Part shown: positions 21,630-30,514 of the stretch, piece after piece
Layout: each line of letters opens with the position of its first letter
Position numbering within the stretch: position 1 is the stretch's first letter
DNA from: Minisyncoccota bacterium
GTDB lineage: Bacteria; Patescibacteriota; Minisyncoccia; JAHIHE01; JAGLIN01
DNA length: 46,702 bases
Direction: 5' to 3'
NCBI GenBank assembly: GCA_028690055.1
Contig: JAQVBZ010000013.1
Coordinates: 1-46,702, forward strand
Made by a program: the position numbers and the translations under genes
The notes under the pieces: generated by a model
The model's input: only the letters and a program-made list of their open reading frames with translations
The model's database searches: none
Told to the model about the DNA's origin: nothing

Positions 21630-21639
21630 GGTATTTTTT

Positions 21640-21783
21640 GTAGAGACGCATGATTATGCGTCTCTGAATGCGGGGTGGAAAATTTTGATGTGGCGAATTA
21701 GACGCAAAATATTGCGTCTCTACGGAATGCAGGATAGAATGTTTTTGACTGAAAGATTAGACGCAAAATGTTGCGTTTCTACG
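21640..21783. repeat. REP palindrome cluster downstream of the RAYT transposase
   Basis: Three REPs occur at about 21640-21665, 21699-21723 and 21758-21782, with the same spacers as the upstream cluster. The last lies 30 bp before the peptidase start. Confidence 0.9.
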
Positions 21784-21812
21784 GGGGAATAGATTCGTTT
21801 AAGTTTAAATAT

Positions 21813-22568
21813 ATGAAAAAGATAGTTGCAATCGGTGGAGGGGAAATCGGGCGGGCGGGGTATCCTGTCGAGACGATGGAGATCGATCGGGAGATTATAA
21901 GGCTAACGGGAAAGAAAAGGCCGAAATTGCTTTTTATCCCTACGGCTAGTTCGGACGCTCTTGGTTATGTCGAGGACGTAAAGAGGCACTTTGGCGGCAG
22001 TCTCGGATGCGAGGTTGATGCGTTGATGCTTTTGCGCGAGAAGCTGAGCTTGAAGAAAATGACCGAGAAGATTATTGGCGCGGATATCATTTATGTCGGG
22101 GGCGGCAATACGCTACTACTTATGAAAACGTGGCGGAAATGTGGGGTCGATAAGATATTGGAACGAGCCTATAGAAAGGGGATCGTGATGGCGGGGGTCA
22201 GTGCCGGTTCGATTTGTTGGTTTCGTGATGGTCTTAGTGATTCGGTTAAAAAATTTGAGGATGGTAAGTCCGGTTATATAAAAGTTTCGGGCTTGGGATT
22301 CATCAATGCCCTTCACTCGCCTCATTATGATTTCGAAAAAGAAAGGCCTCTGGCGCTGGAGAAGATGATGCAAAAGACATCGGGTGTCGCTGTCGCATTG
22401 GAAAATTGTGCGGCGTTGGAGATTGTAGACGATACTTTTCGGATTATAACCTCACGTAGCGGTGCCAAGGCTTATAGAATATTTTTTAGTAGAGGTGAAT
22501 ACCATAAAAAGGAAATCGAACAGACAAAAAGATATCGTCCGCTTGGGGAGCTTCTGGCTAAAATTTAA
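21813..22568 (+). CDS. Peptidase S51 (dipeptidase E-like) family protein
   Basis: This 251-aa protein has the S51 fold signature. The nucleophile elbow AGVSAGSICWF holds Ser130, IIYVGGGNTLLL is the GGGNT block, and GLGFINALHSPHYD matches the SLGL-PH-D region with the catalytic His. Members are dipeptidase E or cyanophycinase types, cleaving Asp-containing peptides. The frame opens further upstream, but that part lies in a REP; the ATG at 21813 begins MKKIVAIGGGEIG, the family's natural N-terminus. The ASCH gene follows 27 nt later. Confidence 0.88.
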   Translation: MKKIVAIGGGEIGRAGYPVETMEIDREIIRLTGKKRPKLLFIPTASSDALGYVEDVKRHFGGSLGCEVDALMLLREKLSLKKMTEKIIGADIIYVGGGNTLLLMKTWRKCGVDKILERAYRKGIVMAGVSAGSICWFRDGLSDSVKKFEDGKSGYIKVSGLGFINALHSPHYDFEKERPLALEKMMQKTSGVAVALENCAALEIVDDTFRIITSRSGAKAYRIFFSRGEYHKKEIEQTKRYRPLGELLAKI

Positions 22569-22595
22569 AAGTTTATCATAACTAAATATAAAATT

Positions 22596-22937
22596 ATGCT
22601 ACATCAGATGAAATTGCAATCGGATCCATTTGAGAGGATAAAAAACGGGGAAAAGGTTTTAGAGCTTCGGCTTTATGATGAGAAACGGCAGAAAGTCGAG
22701 GTGGGGGACGAGATTAAATTTTCCAAAATGGAGAATTCGGAGGAGAAGATCAAGGTCGGGGTTGTCGGACTTTTGCATTATAAAAAGTTTGCGGATATCA
22801 TCCAAGACCTGCCTGCTGCGTATTTGGGGTACAAAGAATCGGAAAAGGACTATCTTAAGAATAGTATGTATGAAATTTATACGAGAGAAGACGAAGAAAA
22901 GTATGGCGTGCTGGGGATAAGGATCAAATTGATTTAG
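22596..22937 (+). CDS. ASCH/PUA-like domain protein
   Basis: This 113-aa protein matches the ASCH superfamily, a PUA-like beta-barrel thought to bind RNA or nucleotides. FERIKNGEKVLELRLYDEKR is the typical F..I..G.K..E.R motif, and VEVGDEIKFSK is the following G-D strand. The end (YGVLGIRIKLI) fits the last beta strand. Some members are N4-acetylcytidine amidohydrolases. Specific function is unknown. Confidence 0.82.
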   Translation: MLHQMKLQSDPFERIKNGEKVLELRLYDEKRQKVEVGDEIKFSKMENSEEKIKVGVVGLLHYKKFADIIQDLPAAYLGYKESEKDYLKNSMYEIYTREDEEKYGVLGIRIKLI

Positions 22938-22950
22938 ATTTTATAAAATA

Positions 22951-22978
22951 AAAACCTCTTTCGGGAAGAGTTTTTTTT
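22951..22978 (+). terminator. Intrinsic terminator of the S51-ASCH unit
   Basis: AAAACCTCTT (22951-22960) faces AAGAGTTTTT (22966 onward), with a CTCTT/AAGAG core and a long T run. Confidence 0.8.
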
Positions 22979-23045
22979 GTTTGGAAGTCTATATATTTTC
23001 TGAATCAAAGTCGAATGGAGCTATTTTCTAATTCGTGGTATCCTA

Positions 23046-23546
23046 ATGGAGTACGCTAAGATCAATAATATCAATAATATGTACAATAACACGCCATCAG
23101 GTTATAAATGTCCGATTTGCTTGGCGATTCTTGGTATTGAGAATGAAGACACTTGGATAAAGCAAGAAGATATCTTTTATCGGGATGATTTGATTTTGGG
23201 GTTTATCAGTTCGAAATTTGTGGAAGGCAACGAGGGGCACCCTCTCCTCGTACCTATAGAACATTTTGAAAACATATATGATCTGCCACAAGATTGCGGG
23301 AATCGTATATTTGAAGTGGCAAAGAAAACCGCATTTGCATTGAAAGAGATAAGGGGGTGTGATGGTATAACGATTTTGCAAAATAACGAGTTGGCGGGAG
23401 ATCAACACGCTTTTCATTACCATCTGCATATATTTCCCCGTTTCACGGACGATAACTTTCATAGAAATCTTGTGAAAGACAGAGTTTCGGAACCGGAAGA
23501 AAGGACCGTGTATGCGCAGGAGCTAAGGGAATACTTTAGGCGATAA
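23046..23546 (+). CDS. HIT family nucleotide hydrolase/transferase
   Basis: This 166-aa protein has a HIT motif, HYHLHIFPR (HxHxHxx), preceded by QNNELAGDQHAFH. An N-terminal CPIC pair may bind zinc with other residues. HIT proteins hydrolyse or transfer nucleotidyl groups, for example on Ap4A or aminoacyl-AMP. The ATG at 23046 is used, but the ATG at 23079 would remove an Asn-rich tail. The Pif1-like helicase gene starts 25 nt after its stop, suggesting an operon. Confidence 0.88.
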   Translation: MEYAKINNINNMYNNTPSGYKCPICLAILGIENEDTWIKQEDIFYRDDLILGFISSKFVEGNEGHPLLVPIEHFENIYDLPQDCGNRIFEVAKKTAFALKEIRGCDGITILQNNELAGDQHAFHYHLHIFPRFTDDNFHRNLVKDRVSEPEERTVYAQELREYFRR

Positions 23547-23571
23547 ATATAAGTAGAGATAAGGGTTAATT

Positions 23572-24921
23572 ATGAAACAAAAGGAATCTTTAGAAATATT
23601 AAAAACTGGCAAGAGTGTTTTTTTGACTGGGCCGGCGGGGTCGGGGAAGACTTTTTTGCTGACTGAGTATATCGAATATCTTAGGAAAAACGAGGTGGCG
23701 GTGGCAGTAACGGCTTCGACCGGTATTGCGGCCACACATATAGGAGGAAGGACCATTCATTCTTGGTGCGGGATGGGGATAGAAGATGATTTGCCTATCG
23801 ATAAGATAAACGCTCTCAAGAAAAAGGAATATTTGGCGCGCAGTGTGGCGTTTACCAAAGTGCTTATTATCGATGAAATCTCGATGCTCAGCGCCAAGCA
23901 GCTCGATCTCGTGAATCGTATCTGCCAGATGTTCAAAGAAGATATGCGGCCCTTCGGCGGGATGCAGGTGGTTTTTTGCGGTGATTTTTTCCAGTTGCCA
24001 CCGGTGGGGAGAAACGGCAAAGATGTGCGATTCGTTACGGAGTCGGAGGTCTGGAACAATATGGATCTCAAGATATGTTATCTTGATGAGCAACACCGTC
24101 AGTCGGATAAGAAATTTCTGAAGCTGCTGCGGAGTATCCGTGAGGGCGAGGTGACGGAGGAGATGCGCGGTGTTCTAAATAAGAGGCTTAATAAAAAAAT
24201 TAAATCTTCAATCACCCCGACAAAACTGCATACACACAATATCGATGTAGAGGCATATAATCTCAGAGAACTGGGGAAGATAAAAGGCGAGGAGTCTGTA
24301 TATGAGATGAAAGGTGAGGGGCTGGAAAAGTTGGTGGAGAATATGAAAAAAGGAAGCTGTCTGGCGCCTCAGCTTTTGGGACTAAAGGTTGGAGCGACAG
24401 TGATGTTTGTAAAGAATAATTTTGTAAAACATTTTGTTAATGGCACCCTCGGCAAGGTGACGGAGTTTGACAGTGATAGCGGCTATCCGTTGGTGGAGAC
24501 TTTTGATGGGGATATTATCGAGGCCAGTCCGGAGCAATGGGTGATCGAAGATGGCAAGGAGATAGTCGCTTCGGTGCGACAGGTGCCTCTGCGGCTGGCG
24601 TGGGCGATTACAGTGCACAAGAGCCAGGGGATGAGTCTGGATGCGGCGGAGATGGATCTGCGCAAGACTTTCGAATACGGAATGGGGTATGTGGCATTGT
24701 CGCGAGTGCGTTCTCTCGCGGGGATGTATTTGGTGGGTTTCAATGATATGACGCTGAAAACCAGGCCGGAAGTGATTGTGCTGGATCAAGAACTCCAGGT
24801 ACGTTCAGATGGGGATTTGAAAGAATTCAGTGGTGCGAATAAGAAAGAAATCAAAAAAATGCAGGAGGATTTTGTGGGTAAGATAGCCGGGGCGAGATTT
24901 GCCGGTGGGCTTTTTGATTAA
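23572..24921 (+). CDS. Pif1-like SF1B DNA helicase
   Basis: This 449-aa protein contains helicase motifs in order. FLTGPAGSGKTFLL is Walker A, TASTGIAATHIGGRTIHS is motif Ia typical of Pif1, and LIIDEISML is Walker B. FCGDFFQLPPV is motif III, AWAITVHKSQGMSLD is motif V and YVALSRVRS is motif VI. Pif1 helicases unwind G-quadruplexes and help replication past barriers. It is short, with no extra C-terminal domain, like many bacterial Pif1 proteins. It converges with recQ over a perfect bidirectional terminator. Confidence 0.94.
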   Translation: MKQKESLEILKTGKSVFLTGPAGSGKTFLLTEYIEYLRKNEVAVAVTASTGIAATHIGGRTIHSWCGMGIEDDLPIDKINALKKKEYLARSVAFTKVLIIDEISMLSAKQLDLVNRICQMFKEDMRPFGGMQVVFCGDFFQLPPVGRNGKDVRFVTESEVWNNMDLKICYLDEQHRQSDKKFLKLLRSIREGEVTEEMRGVLNKRLNKKIKSSITPTKLHTHNIDVEAYNLRELGKIKGEESVYEMKGEGLEKLVENMKKGSCLAPQLLGLKVGATVMFVKNNFVKHFVNGTLGKVTEFDSDSGYPLVETFDGDIIEASPEQWVIEDGKEIVASVRQVPLRLAWAITVHKSQGMSLDAAEMDLRKTFEYGMGYVALSRVRSLAGMYLVGFNDMTLKTRPEVIVLDQELQVRSDGDLKEFSGANKKEIKKMQEDFVGKIAGARFAGGLFD

Positions 24922-24940
24922 AAATAAAAGGAAACTTTTG

Positions 24941-24985
24941 TTCCCCCTCACCCTAGCCCTCTCCCGATGGGAGAGGGGACGTGTT
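24941..24985 (+). repeat. Partial copy of the G+C-rich repeat
   Basis: CCCCCTCACCCTAGCCCTCT is followed by a CCCGATGGG hairpin turn, matching the G+C-rich half of the 57-bp inverted repeats. The A+T-rich half is absent here. Confidence 0.65.
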
Positions 24986-25076
24986 AATTACAATAGAATT
25001 GTTTATGCTCATTTCATCGCGTATCATATTTTGAAGTAATATATAGTATTCAAGATCTATCCCAGAATTACATTCC

Positions 25077-25107
25077 AAAAACAACCTGTCACATACAGGT
25101 TGTTTTT
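25077..25107. terminator. Bidirectional terminator between pif1-like and recQ genes
   Basis: AAAAACAACCTGT (25077-25089) and ACAGGTTGTTTTT (25095-25107) form a perfect 13-bp stem. Confidence 0.92.
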
Positions 25108-25115
25108 CTATTTCG

Positions 25116-27251
25116 TTATTTTCTTGAATCTATCAATATCCCCGCCAGACGGATGTCGTCGTAGGAATATTCTTCGCCCAGATAGTCGAAGACGGGTTTC
25201 AGTCTTTCATTGCCACATTCTTCAAAGGCGGATTCGATTTTACTGAATTTCTCTTGGGGGAAATCTATATAACTTAAATCCAGTATCTCTCCCTCTGCCA
25301 GCAGTTGCGTGATATGGTTGATGATGGTGCCGATTTTGAAATTTTCTCTTTTGGCGATTTCTGCGAGCGGGACTTGCTGTATTATAAGCTCTTTTGTGGT
25401 CAGCGCGGTTTTAGAAATAGATTCTTTGATGACGCGAGCGGAGGGCTTGTCGGGAATATCTTTGGGAACAAGATTGTTTTCTGTGGTGAAATCTATAATC
25501 TCACCGAGAAAGGATTCGCTCAAGTCTTCCAGCTTTTTCGCACCTACTCCGCTGATGCGCGCGAAGTTGTCTCTATCTTGCGGTAAGTAGAAAGCCATTT
25601 CTTGCAGACTCTGATCTCCGAAGATGACGAATGGGGGAACATTGGCTTCTTCTGCCAGAGTTTTGCGCAAACCGCGCAGCTTTTCGAATAGCTCAGCGTT
25701 GTAATCGAGCTTGCCGGTTTTGACTTCTTTTATGATGTCGACTTGAGGTTTTGGAATCTCTAAGATTTCGCTTCCTTTCAGGAATTCTACTCCTTTTCGT
25801 GTGATGCCTAGCGTCGGATATTTGCCTATGTCTTTTCGCAGATATTCCAAGCCGACTAGGTGATTTATGATCTGCCCCAGTTCGTTCTCGGAGAAATCCT
25901 CGACGATGCCGAAGACAGACAATTTGTCGTGTCCATTCGCTGAGATTTTCTGACTTTTCTTCCCGCGCAAAACTTCCGCGATATAGCCTTTGCCGAATCG
26001 GTTCTCGGTCCGAACGACGGCGGAGATTATTTTTTTGGCAATGATGGTCGCATCGAAAATCACTCTATCGGCGAGGCAGATGTCGCAACCGCCGCAATTA
26101 TCTTTTTCAAAATTTTCTCCGAAATAGCGGAGGATATATTTTTTTCGGCAGGTGGTAAGCTCACCATAGGTCATCATTTCTCCCAGCTTTTCTTCGGCGC
26201 GACTTTTCAGGTCCTGGTCATAGATCTGATTGATAAAAAACTCGTGCTTGCGGGTGTCGGCATAGGTATAGAACATCACACAATCGCTCGGTAGTCCGTC
26301 ACGTCCGGCACGACCGATTTCTTGGTAGTAACCTTCGAGGGTCTTGGGGTAAGTATAATGCACAACAAGGCGCACATCCGGCTTGTCGATACCCATTCCG
26401 AAAGCGATAGTCGCGACTATGACATTAACTTTGTCTTTTATAAAACGATCCTGGGCCTTCTTTCTTTTCTCTTTTGTAAGCCCTGCGTGATAGGCGCAGG
26501 CCTTGAAGCCGTTGCCTGTGAGTTTTTCCGCGATTTTTTCCGTTTCTTTGCGCGAAAAACAATAGATGATGCACGATTCATCTCTGTATTTTTCCAAAAT
26601 GTTAAGAAGTTTGGGGAAAGCGTTTTTCTTTTCCACGACGCTCAGGTTTAGATTTTCTCGATTGAAACTTGAGATAAAAAGTTTAGCTTCTTGAAGGTCG
26701 AGCTGATTGACGATGTCTTCCCGGACTTTGTCGGTGGCGGTTGCTGTCAGAGCGATAAGAGGTACGTCTGGAAAAAGTTTGCGAAGATGTCTCAGATTGC
26801 GATACTCGGGACGGAAATCGTGTCCCCATTCGGAAATGCAGTGCGCCTCGTCAATGGCAATGAGGCTTACGGGGAGTGACTTGACCCAAGATTGGAAAAT
26901 CTTGAGAGCGAATCTTTCCGGTGCGATATAGAGAATTTTGATTTCATCACTTTCCACTTCTTCGTAGATTTCTCTTATTTCCCCTGCGCTTTGGCTGGAA
27001 TTGATAAACTCCGCGCGGATGCCGCAAGACTGCAGCGCATCCACTTGATCTTTCATAAGCGCAATCAGAGGAGAGACGACTAACGTAATCCCTTTGAATT
27101 TCAGCGCCGGCAATTGATAGCAGAGAGACTTTCCTCCGCCGGTCGGCATCAGTACAAAAGTGTCATTTTTCTCTATGACATTTTGGATAATTTCCTCTTG
27201 GAGCGGACGGAATTGATCGTATCCGAAATATTGTTTTAGAAGAGTTTTCAT
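25116..27251 (-). CDS. recQ: ATP-dependent DNA helicase RecQ
   Basis: This 711-aa protein is a full RecQ. FGYDQFRPLQEEII is motif 0, MPTGGGKSLCYQLPAL is Walker A, IDEAHCISEWGHDFRPEYR holds the DEAH box and aromatic loop, and LTATATDKVRED is motif III. The zinc-binding domain has four cysteines (CRKKYILRYFG and CGGCDIC). The RQC winged helix follows, then an HRDC domain (LFEKLRGLRKTLAEEANVPP, about residues 525-600). The last ~100 residues form an extra helical HTH-like tail (TTKELIIQQVPLAEIAKREN). RecQ unwinds recombination and fork intermediates. It has the full domain set. Confidence 0.96.
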   Translation of the reverse strand: MKTLLKQYFGYDQFRPLQEEIIQNVIEKNDTFVLMPTGGGKSLCYQLPALKFKGITLVVSPLIALMKDQVDALQSCGIRAEFINSSQSAGEIREIYEEVESDEIKILYIAPERFALKIFQSWVKSLPVSLIAIDEAHCISEWGHDFRPEYRNLRHLRKLFPDVPLIALTATATDKVREDIVNQLDLQEAKLFISSFNRENLNLSVVEKKNAFPKLLNILEKYRDESCIIYCFSRKETEKIAEKLTGNGFKACAYHAGLTKEKRKKAQDRFIKDKVNVIVATIAFGMGIDKPDVRLVVHYTYPKTLEGYYQEIGRAGRDGLPSDCVMFYTYADTRKHEFFINQIYDQDLKSRAEEKLGEMMTYGELTTCRKKYILRYFGENFEKDNCGGCDICLADRVIFDATIIAKKIISAVVRTENRFGKGYIAEVLRGKKSQKISANGHDKLSVFGIVEDFSENELGQIINHLVGLEYLRKDIGKYPTLGITRKGVEFLKGSEILEIPKPQVDIIKEVKTGKLDYNAELFEKLRGLRKTLAEEANVPPFVIFGDQSLQEMAFYLPQDRDNFARISGVGAKKLEDLSESFLGEIIDFTTENNLVPKDIPDKPSARVIKESISKTALTTKELIIQQVPLAEIAKRENFKIGTIINHITQLLAEGEILDLSYIDFPQEKFSKIESAFEECGNERLKPVFDYLGEEYSYDDIRLAGILIDSRK

Positions 27252-27427
27252 GGCGCTTAATATACAGAAAAAGAATTTGATTGCAAAATATGCTTGTATG
27301 ATAGCATATTATATAAAGTGAGGACACCCTCGAAGTGGGAATATGATATACTGTTAATATGGAGTTATTCTTGGGTCATGTATGTTTGTGTCCGTAATCC
27401 TTATCTAGTAATATAAATTTTAAAAAA

Positions 27428-28087
27428 ATGGCTAAAAAGTATAATATAAAATTTATTGCCGTCGGCAGTATTATGGCGGTATCTTTTGTCGGAATCAGAA
27501 TACATTTGAATATGAATAAATTACCGATTACCTGCGTGGTCAGTTCTCAGTGGGGGCAGGAATTGGATAGTTATGAGGGGACTATGGAAGCAGCTAGCAA
27601 TGTCTTTGTGGGTAGAGTTATAAAACAAGTGGGGACTCGAGCAAGATTCGAAGAGCCTGAGACGCAATTCGAAGTTGAAATCATATACAATATAGAAGGA
27701 GATTTGCAGGATAGGGCTATTGTTAGCCAAGCGGGTGGTTATAAAAACGGAGTTTTATATCGGACGTCTGATGATATAACAATCGCTACCGATAAATCAG
27801 TTAAAGAGAATGATAGTGGGTTGATAAAAGAAGGCGAGACTTATTTATTTGTCACGCGTTATAGTGAGATGGGGGATTGGTATTCTATTTACACCCATTC
27901 AAAAGGAACTAAAATCTTAAGCAAAGATAAAAATCTGGATAAGACGGCTCTTAAAAGCTTGTATGAAAACGATGAAAGATTTATCAGGCTGAAAGATGCT
28001 TATGAAAAAGGAAAATCGACGGATATAAGAGTAGAGAAAGATAGCGCTAAAAACGGCGAGCAATCGCTTCAGAAAGCAGAGGAATAG
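27428..28087 (+). CDS. Exported protein of unknown function
   Basis: This 219-aa protein starts with a signal peptide or anchor (KFIAVGSIMAVSFVGIRI). The segment EAASNVFVGRVIKQVGT followed by FEVEIIYNIEGDLQDRAIV and EGETYLFVTRY resembles the OB-like, NTR-type domain of secreted proteins that begin SNVFVGxV. The C-terminus is charged, with no membrane helix. Likely extracellular or membrane-attached. Function unknown; a TATACT box lies near 27352 and a terminator follows. Confidence 0.7.
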   Translation: MAKKYNIKFIAVGSIMAVSFVGIRIHLNMNKLPITCVVSSQWGQELDSYEGTMEAASNVFVGRVIKQVGTRARFEEPETQFEVEIIYNIEGDLQDRAIVSQAGGYKNGVLYRTSDDITIATDKSVKENDSGLIKEGETYLFVTRYSEMGDWYSIYTHSKGTKILSKDKNLDKTALKSLYENDERFIRLKDAYEKGKSTDIRVEKDSAKNGEQSLQKAEE

Positions 28088-28097
28088 TTTCTTACCG

Positions 28098-28123
28098 GCC
28101 CGGTCGTAATGACTGGGCTTTTT
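28098..28123 (+). terminator. Intrinsic terminator
   Basis: GCCCGGTC (28098-28105) pairs with GACTGGGC (28111-28118) with one wobble, then TTTTTAT. Confidence 0.85.
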
Positions 28124-28246
28124 ATATTTTAGAATACGATAGGGGGGGCAGTGTATTCCTGCCGGTTTATATCATCTCGTTATGCTAAATATTACATTTT
28201 ATAAATGCGTTAAGGTATAGAGTTTATCTTTGAATGGACATATCTT

Positions 28247-28274
28247 TTGACTTTGTTTTTATTTGTGAGATAAT
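28247..28274 (+). promoter_or_regulatory. Promoter of the GIY-YIG gene
   Basis: TTGACT (28247-28252), 16 bp and GATAAT (28269-28274), 45 bp before the ATG. Confidence 0.5.
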
Positions 28275-28319
28275 TTACTCAGAACAATCAAATGTCGTAT
28301 AGCAAATAAGCAATAAAGC

Positions 28320-28601
28320 ATGTATTACCTCTATATCTTGAAATGCGCTGATGACACGTTATACACCGGGATTACTGTGGACTTGTCTCGAAGAGTGAAA
28401 GAACACAATACTTCCAAATTGGGTGCTCGATACACGAAATGCCGCAGGCCGGTGGAGCTTTTATTTTCCAAGCCTTTTGGCACGCGCTCTGTAGCGTCCA
28501 AGGAAGAATTTAGGATTAAGACTTTGTCGCGGGAGGAAAAGTTGAATATTGTGAAAAAAGGGAATACTAATCGTGAGTCAAAAGCGAAAAAAGACGGTTG
28601 A
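28320..28601 (+). CDS. GIY-YIG nuclease superfamily protein (UPF0213/YhbQ type)
   Basis: This 93-aa protein starts MYYLYILKCADDTLYTGITV, where YLYIL and LYTGIT are the GIY and YIG motifs. DLSRRVKEHNTSKLGARYTK supplies the catalytic Arg region. The single-domain form is like YhbQ, a small nuclease-like protein of uncertain cellular role. The C-terminal Lys-rich tail (KAKKDG) may bind nucleic acid. Confidence 0.9.
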   Translation: MYYLYILKCADDTLYTGITVDLSRRVKEHNTSKLGARYTKCRRPVELLFSKPFGTRSVASKEEFRIKTLSREEKLNIVKKGNTNRESKAKKDG

Positions 28602-28694
28602 TTTATTGTAGGAGCAATATCGCTCTGTTTTTTAAGGTAAAATTGGATAAAAAATAACTTATTTCTATATATCTAAGAATTAAATTATAAACGA

Positions 28695-29195
28695 ATGAAA
28701 AAAGTAGCAGTGTTTCTTGTCGCTTGTCTGGCGATGTTTCCTGTTCTTGCTTTGGCTGTATCCAATGATGAACCGCCAGTACTGGAGCCAACGGTCACAA
28801 TAACTTCGCCGACAGATGGCGCTATTGTCTCCAGTCCAGTTGTTATTAAGGGTTATGTGGAAAATTTTGAATTCGATAGCTACAGCGTGACGGTGAAAGG
28901 GGAAGGTGATTCTACCTATACGATAGGGACAGGAGATCTTTCGGCAGACTTATTCAATCCAGACTCTCTCTATAGTTGGGATACGACAGGTCTCCCCGAT
29001 GGATCGTATTCTATAAAACTTTCGGCTACGAATGGCGTTGACACTATACTTTCTACTGTGCAAGTTTCGATTGGTGGCGAGATATTCGATGAGAACCAAT
29101 GCAAAAAAGGCGGATATAAGGAATTAGGTTTCAGAAATCAGGGGCAATGTGTCAGTTATGGAAATACCCATAGATACAGAAATAATTCTTTTTAA
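28695..29195 (+). CDS. Secreted Ig-like domain protein
   Basis: This 166-aa protein has a signal peptide (KKVAVFLVACLAMFPVLALA, ending at about residue 21). It is followed by one bacterial Ig-like domain (VTITSPTDGAIVSSPVVIKG ... GLPDGSYSIKLSATNG). The C-terminus carries a paired-Cys motif (CKKGGYKELGFRNQGQC), common at the ends of exported bacterial proteins. It is probably extracellular or surface-associated, with a binding rather than enzymatic role. A strong terminator follows. Confidence 0.85.
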   Translation: MKKVAVFLVACLAMFPVLALAVSNDEPPVLEPTVTITSPTDGAIVSSPVVIKGYVENFEFDSYSVTVKGEGDSTYTIGTGDLSADLFNPDSLYSWDTTGLPDGSYSIKLSATNGVDTILSTVQVSIGGEIFDENQCKKGGYKELGFRNQGQCVSYGNTHRYRNNSF

Positions 29196-29206
29196 AAAAT
29201 AATAAA

Positions 29207-29240
29207 AACAATCCGTCGATTTCGATGGATTGTTTTTTTG
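29207..29240 (+). terminator. Intrinsic terminator
   Basis: AACAATCC (29207-29214) pairs with GGATTGTT (29227-29234), with GTCGA/TCGAT pairing in the inner stem and a T run after. Confidence 0.88.
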
Positions 29241-29307
29241 TGGAAAAAGTGACTCGTTACTTATTTTATGTCATAATTAATTCAATAATAGCCATTAGAG
29301 CAATCAT

Positions 29308-29673
29308 ATGAGGAGGATAAAAAAACTTACTCCGGAGGAGACCGAGGTGATTGTTAAAAAGGGGACTGAGAGGCCTTTTTCTGGTAAATATTGGAATTTT
29401 GACGGCGAAGGAATTTATTCTTGCAAGAGGTGTGGAGCTGAACTTTATCGTTCTAGGGACAAATTCGATTCCGGATGCGGTTGGCCGAGTTTTGATGATG
29501 AAATTCCCGGTGCGGTAAAAAGGATTCCTGACCGGGATGAGATGCGGACAGAAATAGTATGCGCGAATTGCGGCGCTCACTTGGGGCATGTTTTTTCTGG
29601 AGAAGGGATGACACCGAAAGACACGCGACACTGTGTTAATTCCATTTCTTTGGATTTTAAAGAAAAAATATGA
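29308..29673 (+). CDS. msrB: Peptide methionine-R-sulfoxide reductase MsrB
   Basis: This 121-aa protein reduces methionine-R-sulfoxide in proteins. [12 protein letters not shown] and [13 protein letters not shown] give the two CxxC pairs that bind structural zinc. [12 protein letters not shown] is the family signature, and RHCVNS contains the catalytic Cys109. Its stop overlaps the msrA start (ATGA), so the two reductases are translated together and cover both sulfoxide stereoisomers. Confidence 0.96.
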   Translation: MRRIKKLTPEETEVIVKKGTERPFSGKYWNFDGEGIYSCKRCGAELYRSRDKFDSGCGWPSFDDEIPGAVKRIPDRDEMRTEIVCANCGAHLGHVFSGEGMTPKDTRHCVNSISLDFKEKI

Positions 29674-30161
29674 AAGATGATATCCAAAAAGCGTATTTTG
29701 CGGGCGGATGTTTCTGGGGAATCGAATATCACTTCCAGGATTTGGAGGGAGTAATTTCGACGCGAGTCGGATATATGGGCGGCAGTACGGAAAAGCCTAC
29801 CTATGATGAAGTCTGCGCCGGGCGGACGGGGCACGTTGAAACATTGGAGGCGGTTTTTGATGCGGACAAGGTGAGCTTTGAAAAACTCGCCAAGCTGTTT
29901 TTTGAAATACACGACTCGACGCAGAAAAATCGTCAAGGACCTGATATTGGCGAGCAATATCGCAGTGTGATTTTTTATACAGACAAGGAACAGAGGGAAA
30001 TTGCGGAAAAACTTATCGGAATATTGAAAGGAAAAGGTATAAATGCCGTTACGGAGCTTGTTCCAGCTGAAATCTTTTATGCGGCTGAAGATTATCATCA
30101 GAAATATTATGCCAAAACCGGTAAGTCGCCATATTGCCACATAAGAAAAGAGATATTTTAG
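29670..30161 (+). CDS. msrA: Peptide methionine-S-sulfoxide reductase MsrA
   Basis: This 163-aa protein has the MsrA active site [13 protein letters not shown], with catalytic Cys14. [20 protein letters not shown] and TGHVE follow, then [12 protein letters not shown]. The [11 protein letters not shown] segment is the typical C-terminal block. It reduces methionine-S-sulfoxide with thioredoxin. It is coupled to msrB by a four-base overlap. A recycling Cys near the C-terminus is present (SPYCHIRK). Confidence 0.96.
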   Translation: MKDDIQKAYFAGGCFWGIEYHFQDLEGVISTRVGYMGGSTEKPTYDEVCAGRTGHVETLEAVFDADKVSFEKLAKLFFEIHDSTQKNRQGPDIGEQYRSVIFYTDKEQREIAEKLIGILKGKGINAVTELVPAEIFYAAEDYHQKYYAKTGKSPYCHIRKEIF

Positions 30162-30514
30162 ATAGATACTCTTGTGCTTTAAAAACCAAATATATTTTGT
30201 CATTCCGAATTGTAGGGGCACAATGTCTTGTGCCCTCTGCGACCCCGGAATCTGGGAAAAACAACATACTTGATAATAAAGTTATCTTTAGAAATAACAT
30301 TTGCGATCGTTTATATATTCCCGGGATCCTTCAGTCGAATACGTCTTTCGGGATGGTAAATCACAGGCGTATTTGTTTTAATCAAGATTCTGTCAGTGAA
30401 TTATCAAACTTGTACAGAAACGGCAAGGGATGTGTATTATCGCAGGAAAATAAGTTTTGTATGCTTGAACTGTTTACTAAGGTTATGTAGAACTTCAACT
30501 ATTAATTCACATAT
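30162..30514. other. 353-bp spacer dominated by a dispersed element
   Basis: A forward frame of 118 codons crosses this stretch, but it reads through the repeat and has no recognisable protein. The repeat at 30197-30360 fills the left half; the right half shows nothing. Confidence 0.55.
30197..30360 (+). repeat. Dispersed GTCATTCCGAA...GGATGGTAAA element, copy 4
   Basis: It begins TTTGTCATTCCGAATTGTAG and includes a GGGGCACAA...TTGTGCCC hairpin, matching the reverse-strand copy at 13190-13303. The end (TTTCGGGATGGTAAATCA) is a decayed version of the terminal repeat. Confidence 0.7.

Noticed and set aside
20640-21783. CRISPR array, because of regularly repeated palindromes
   Set aside because: Spacers are themselves conserved, spacing is irregular, and a RAYT transposase sits in the middle; these are REP elements.
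21768-21812. Longer start for the S51 peptidase
   Set aside because: The extra codons fall in a REP palindrome; MKKIVAIGGG at 21813 is the family start.
30134-30490. 118-codon forward frame
   Set aside because: It overlaps the end of msrA and runs through a dispersed repeat; no recognisable domain.
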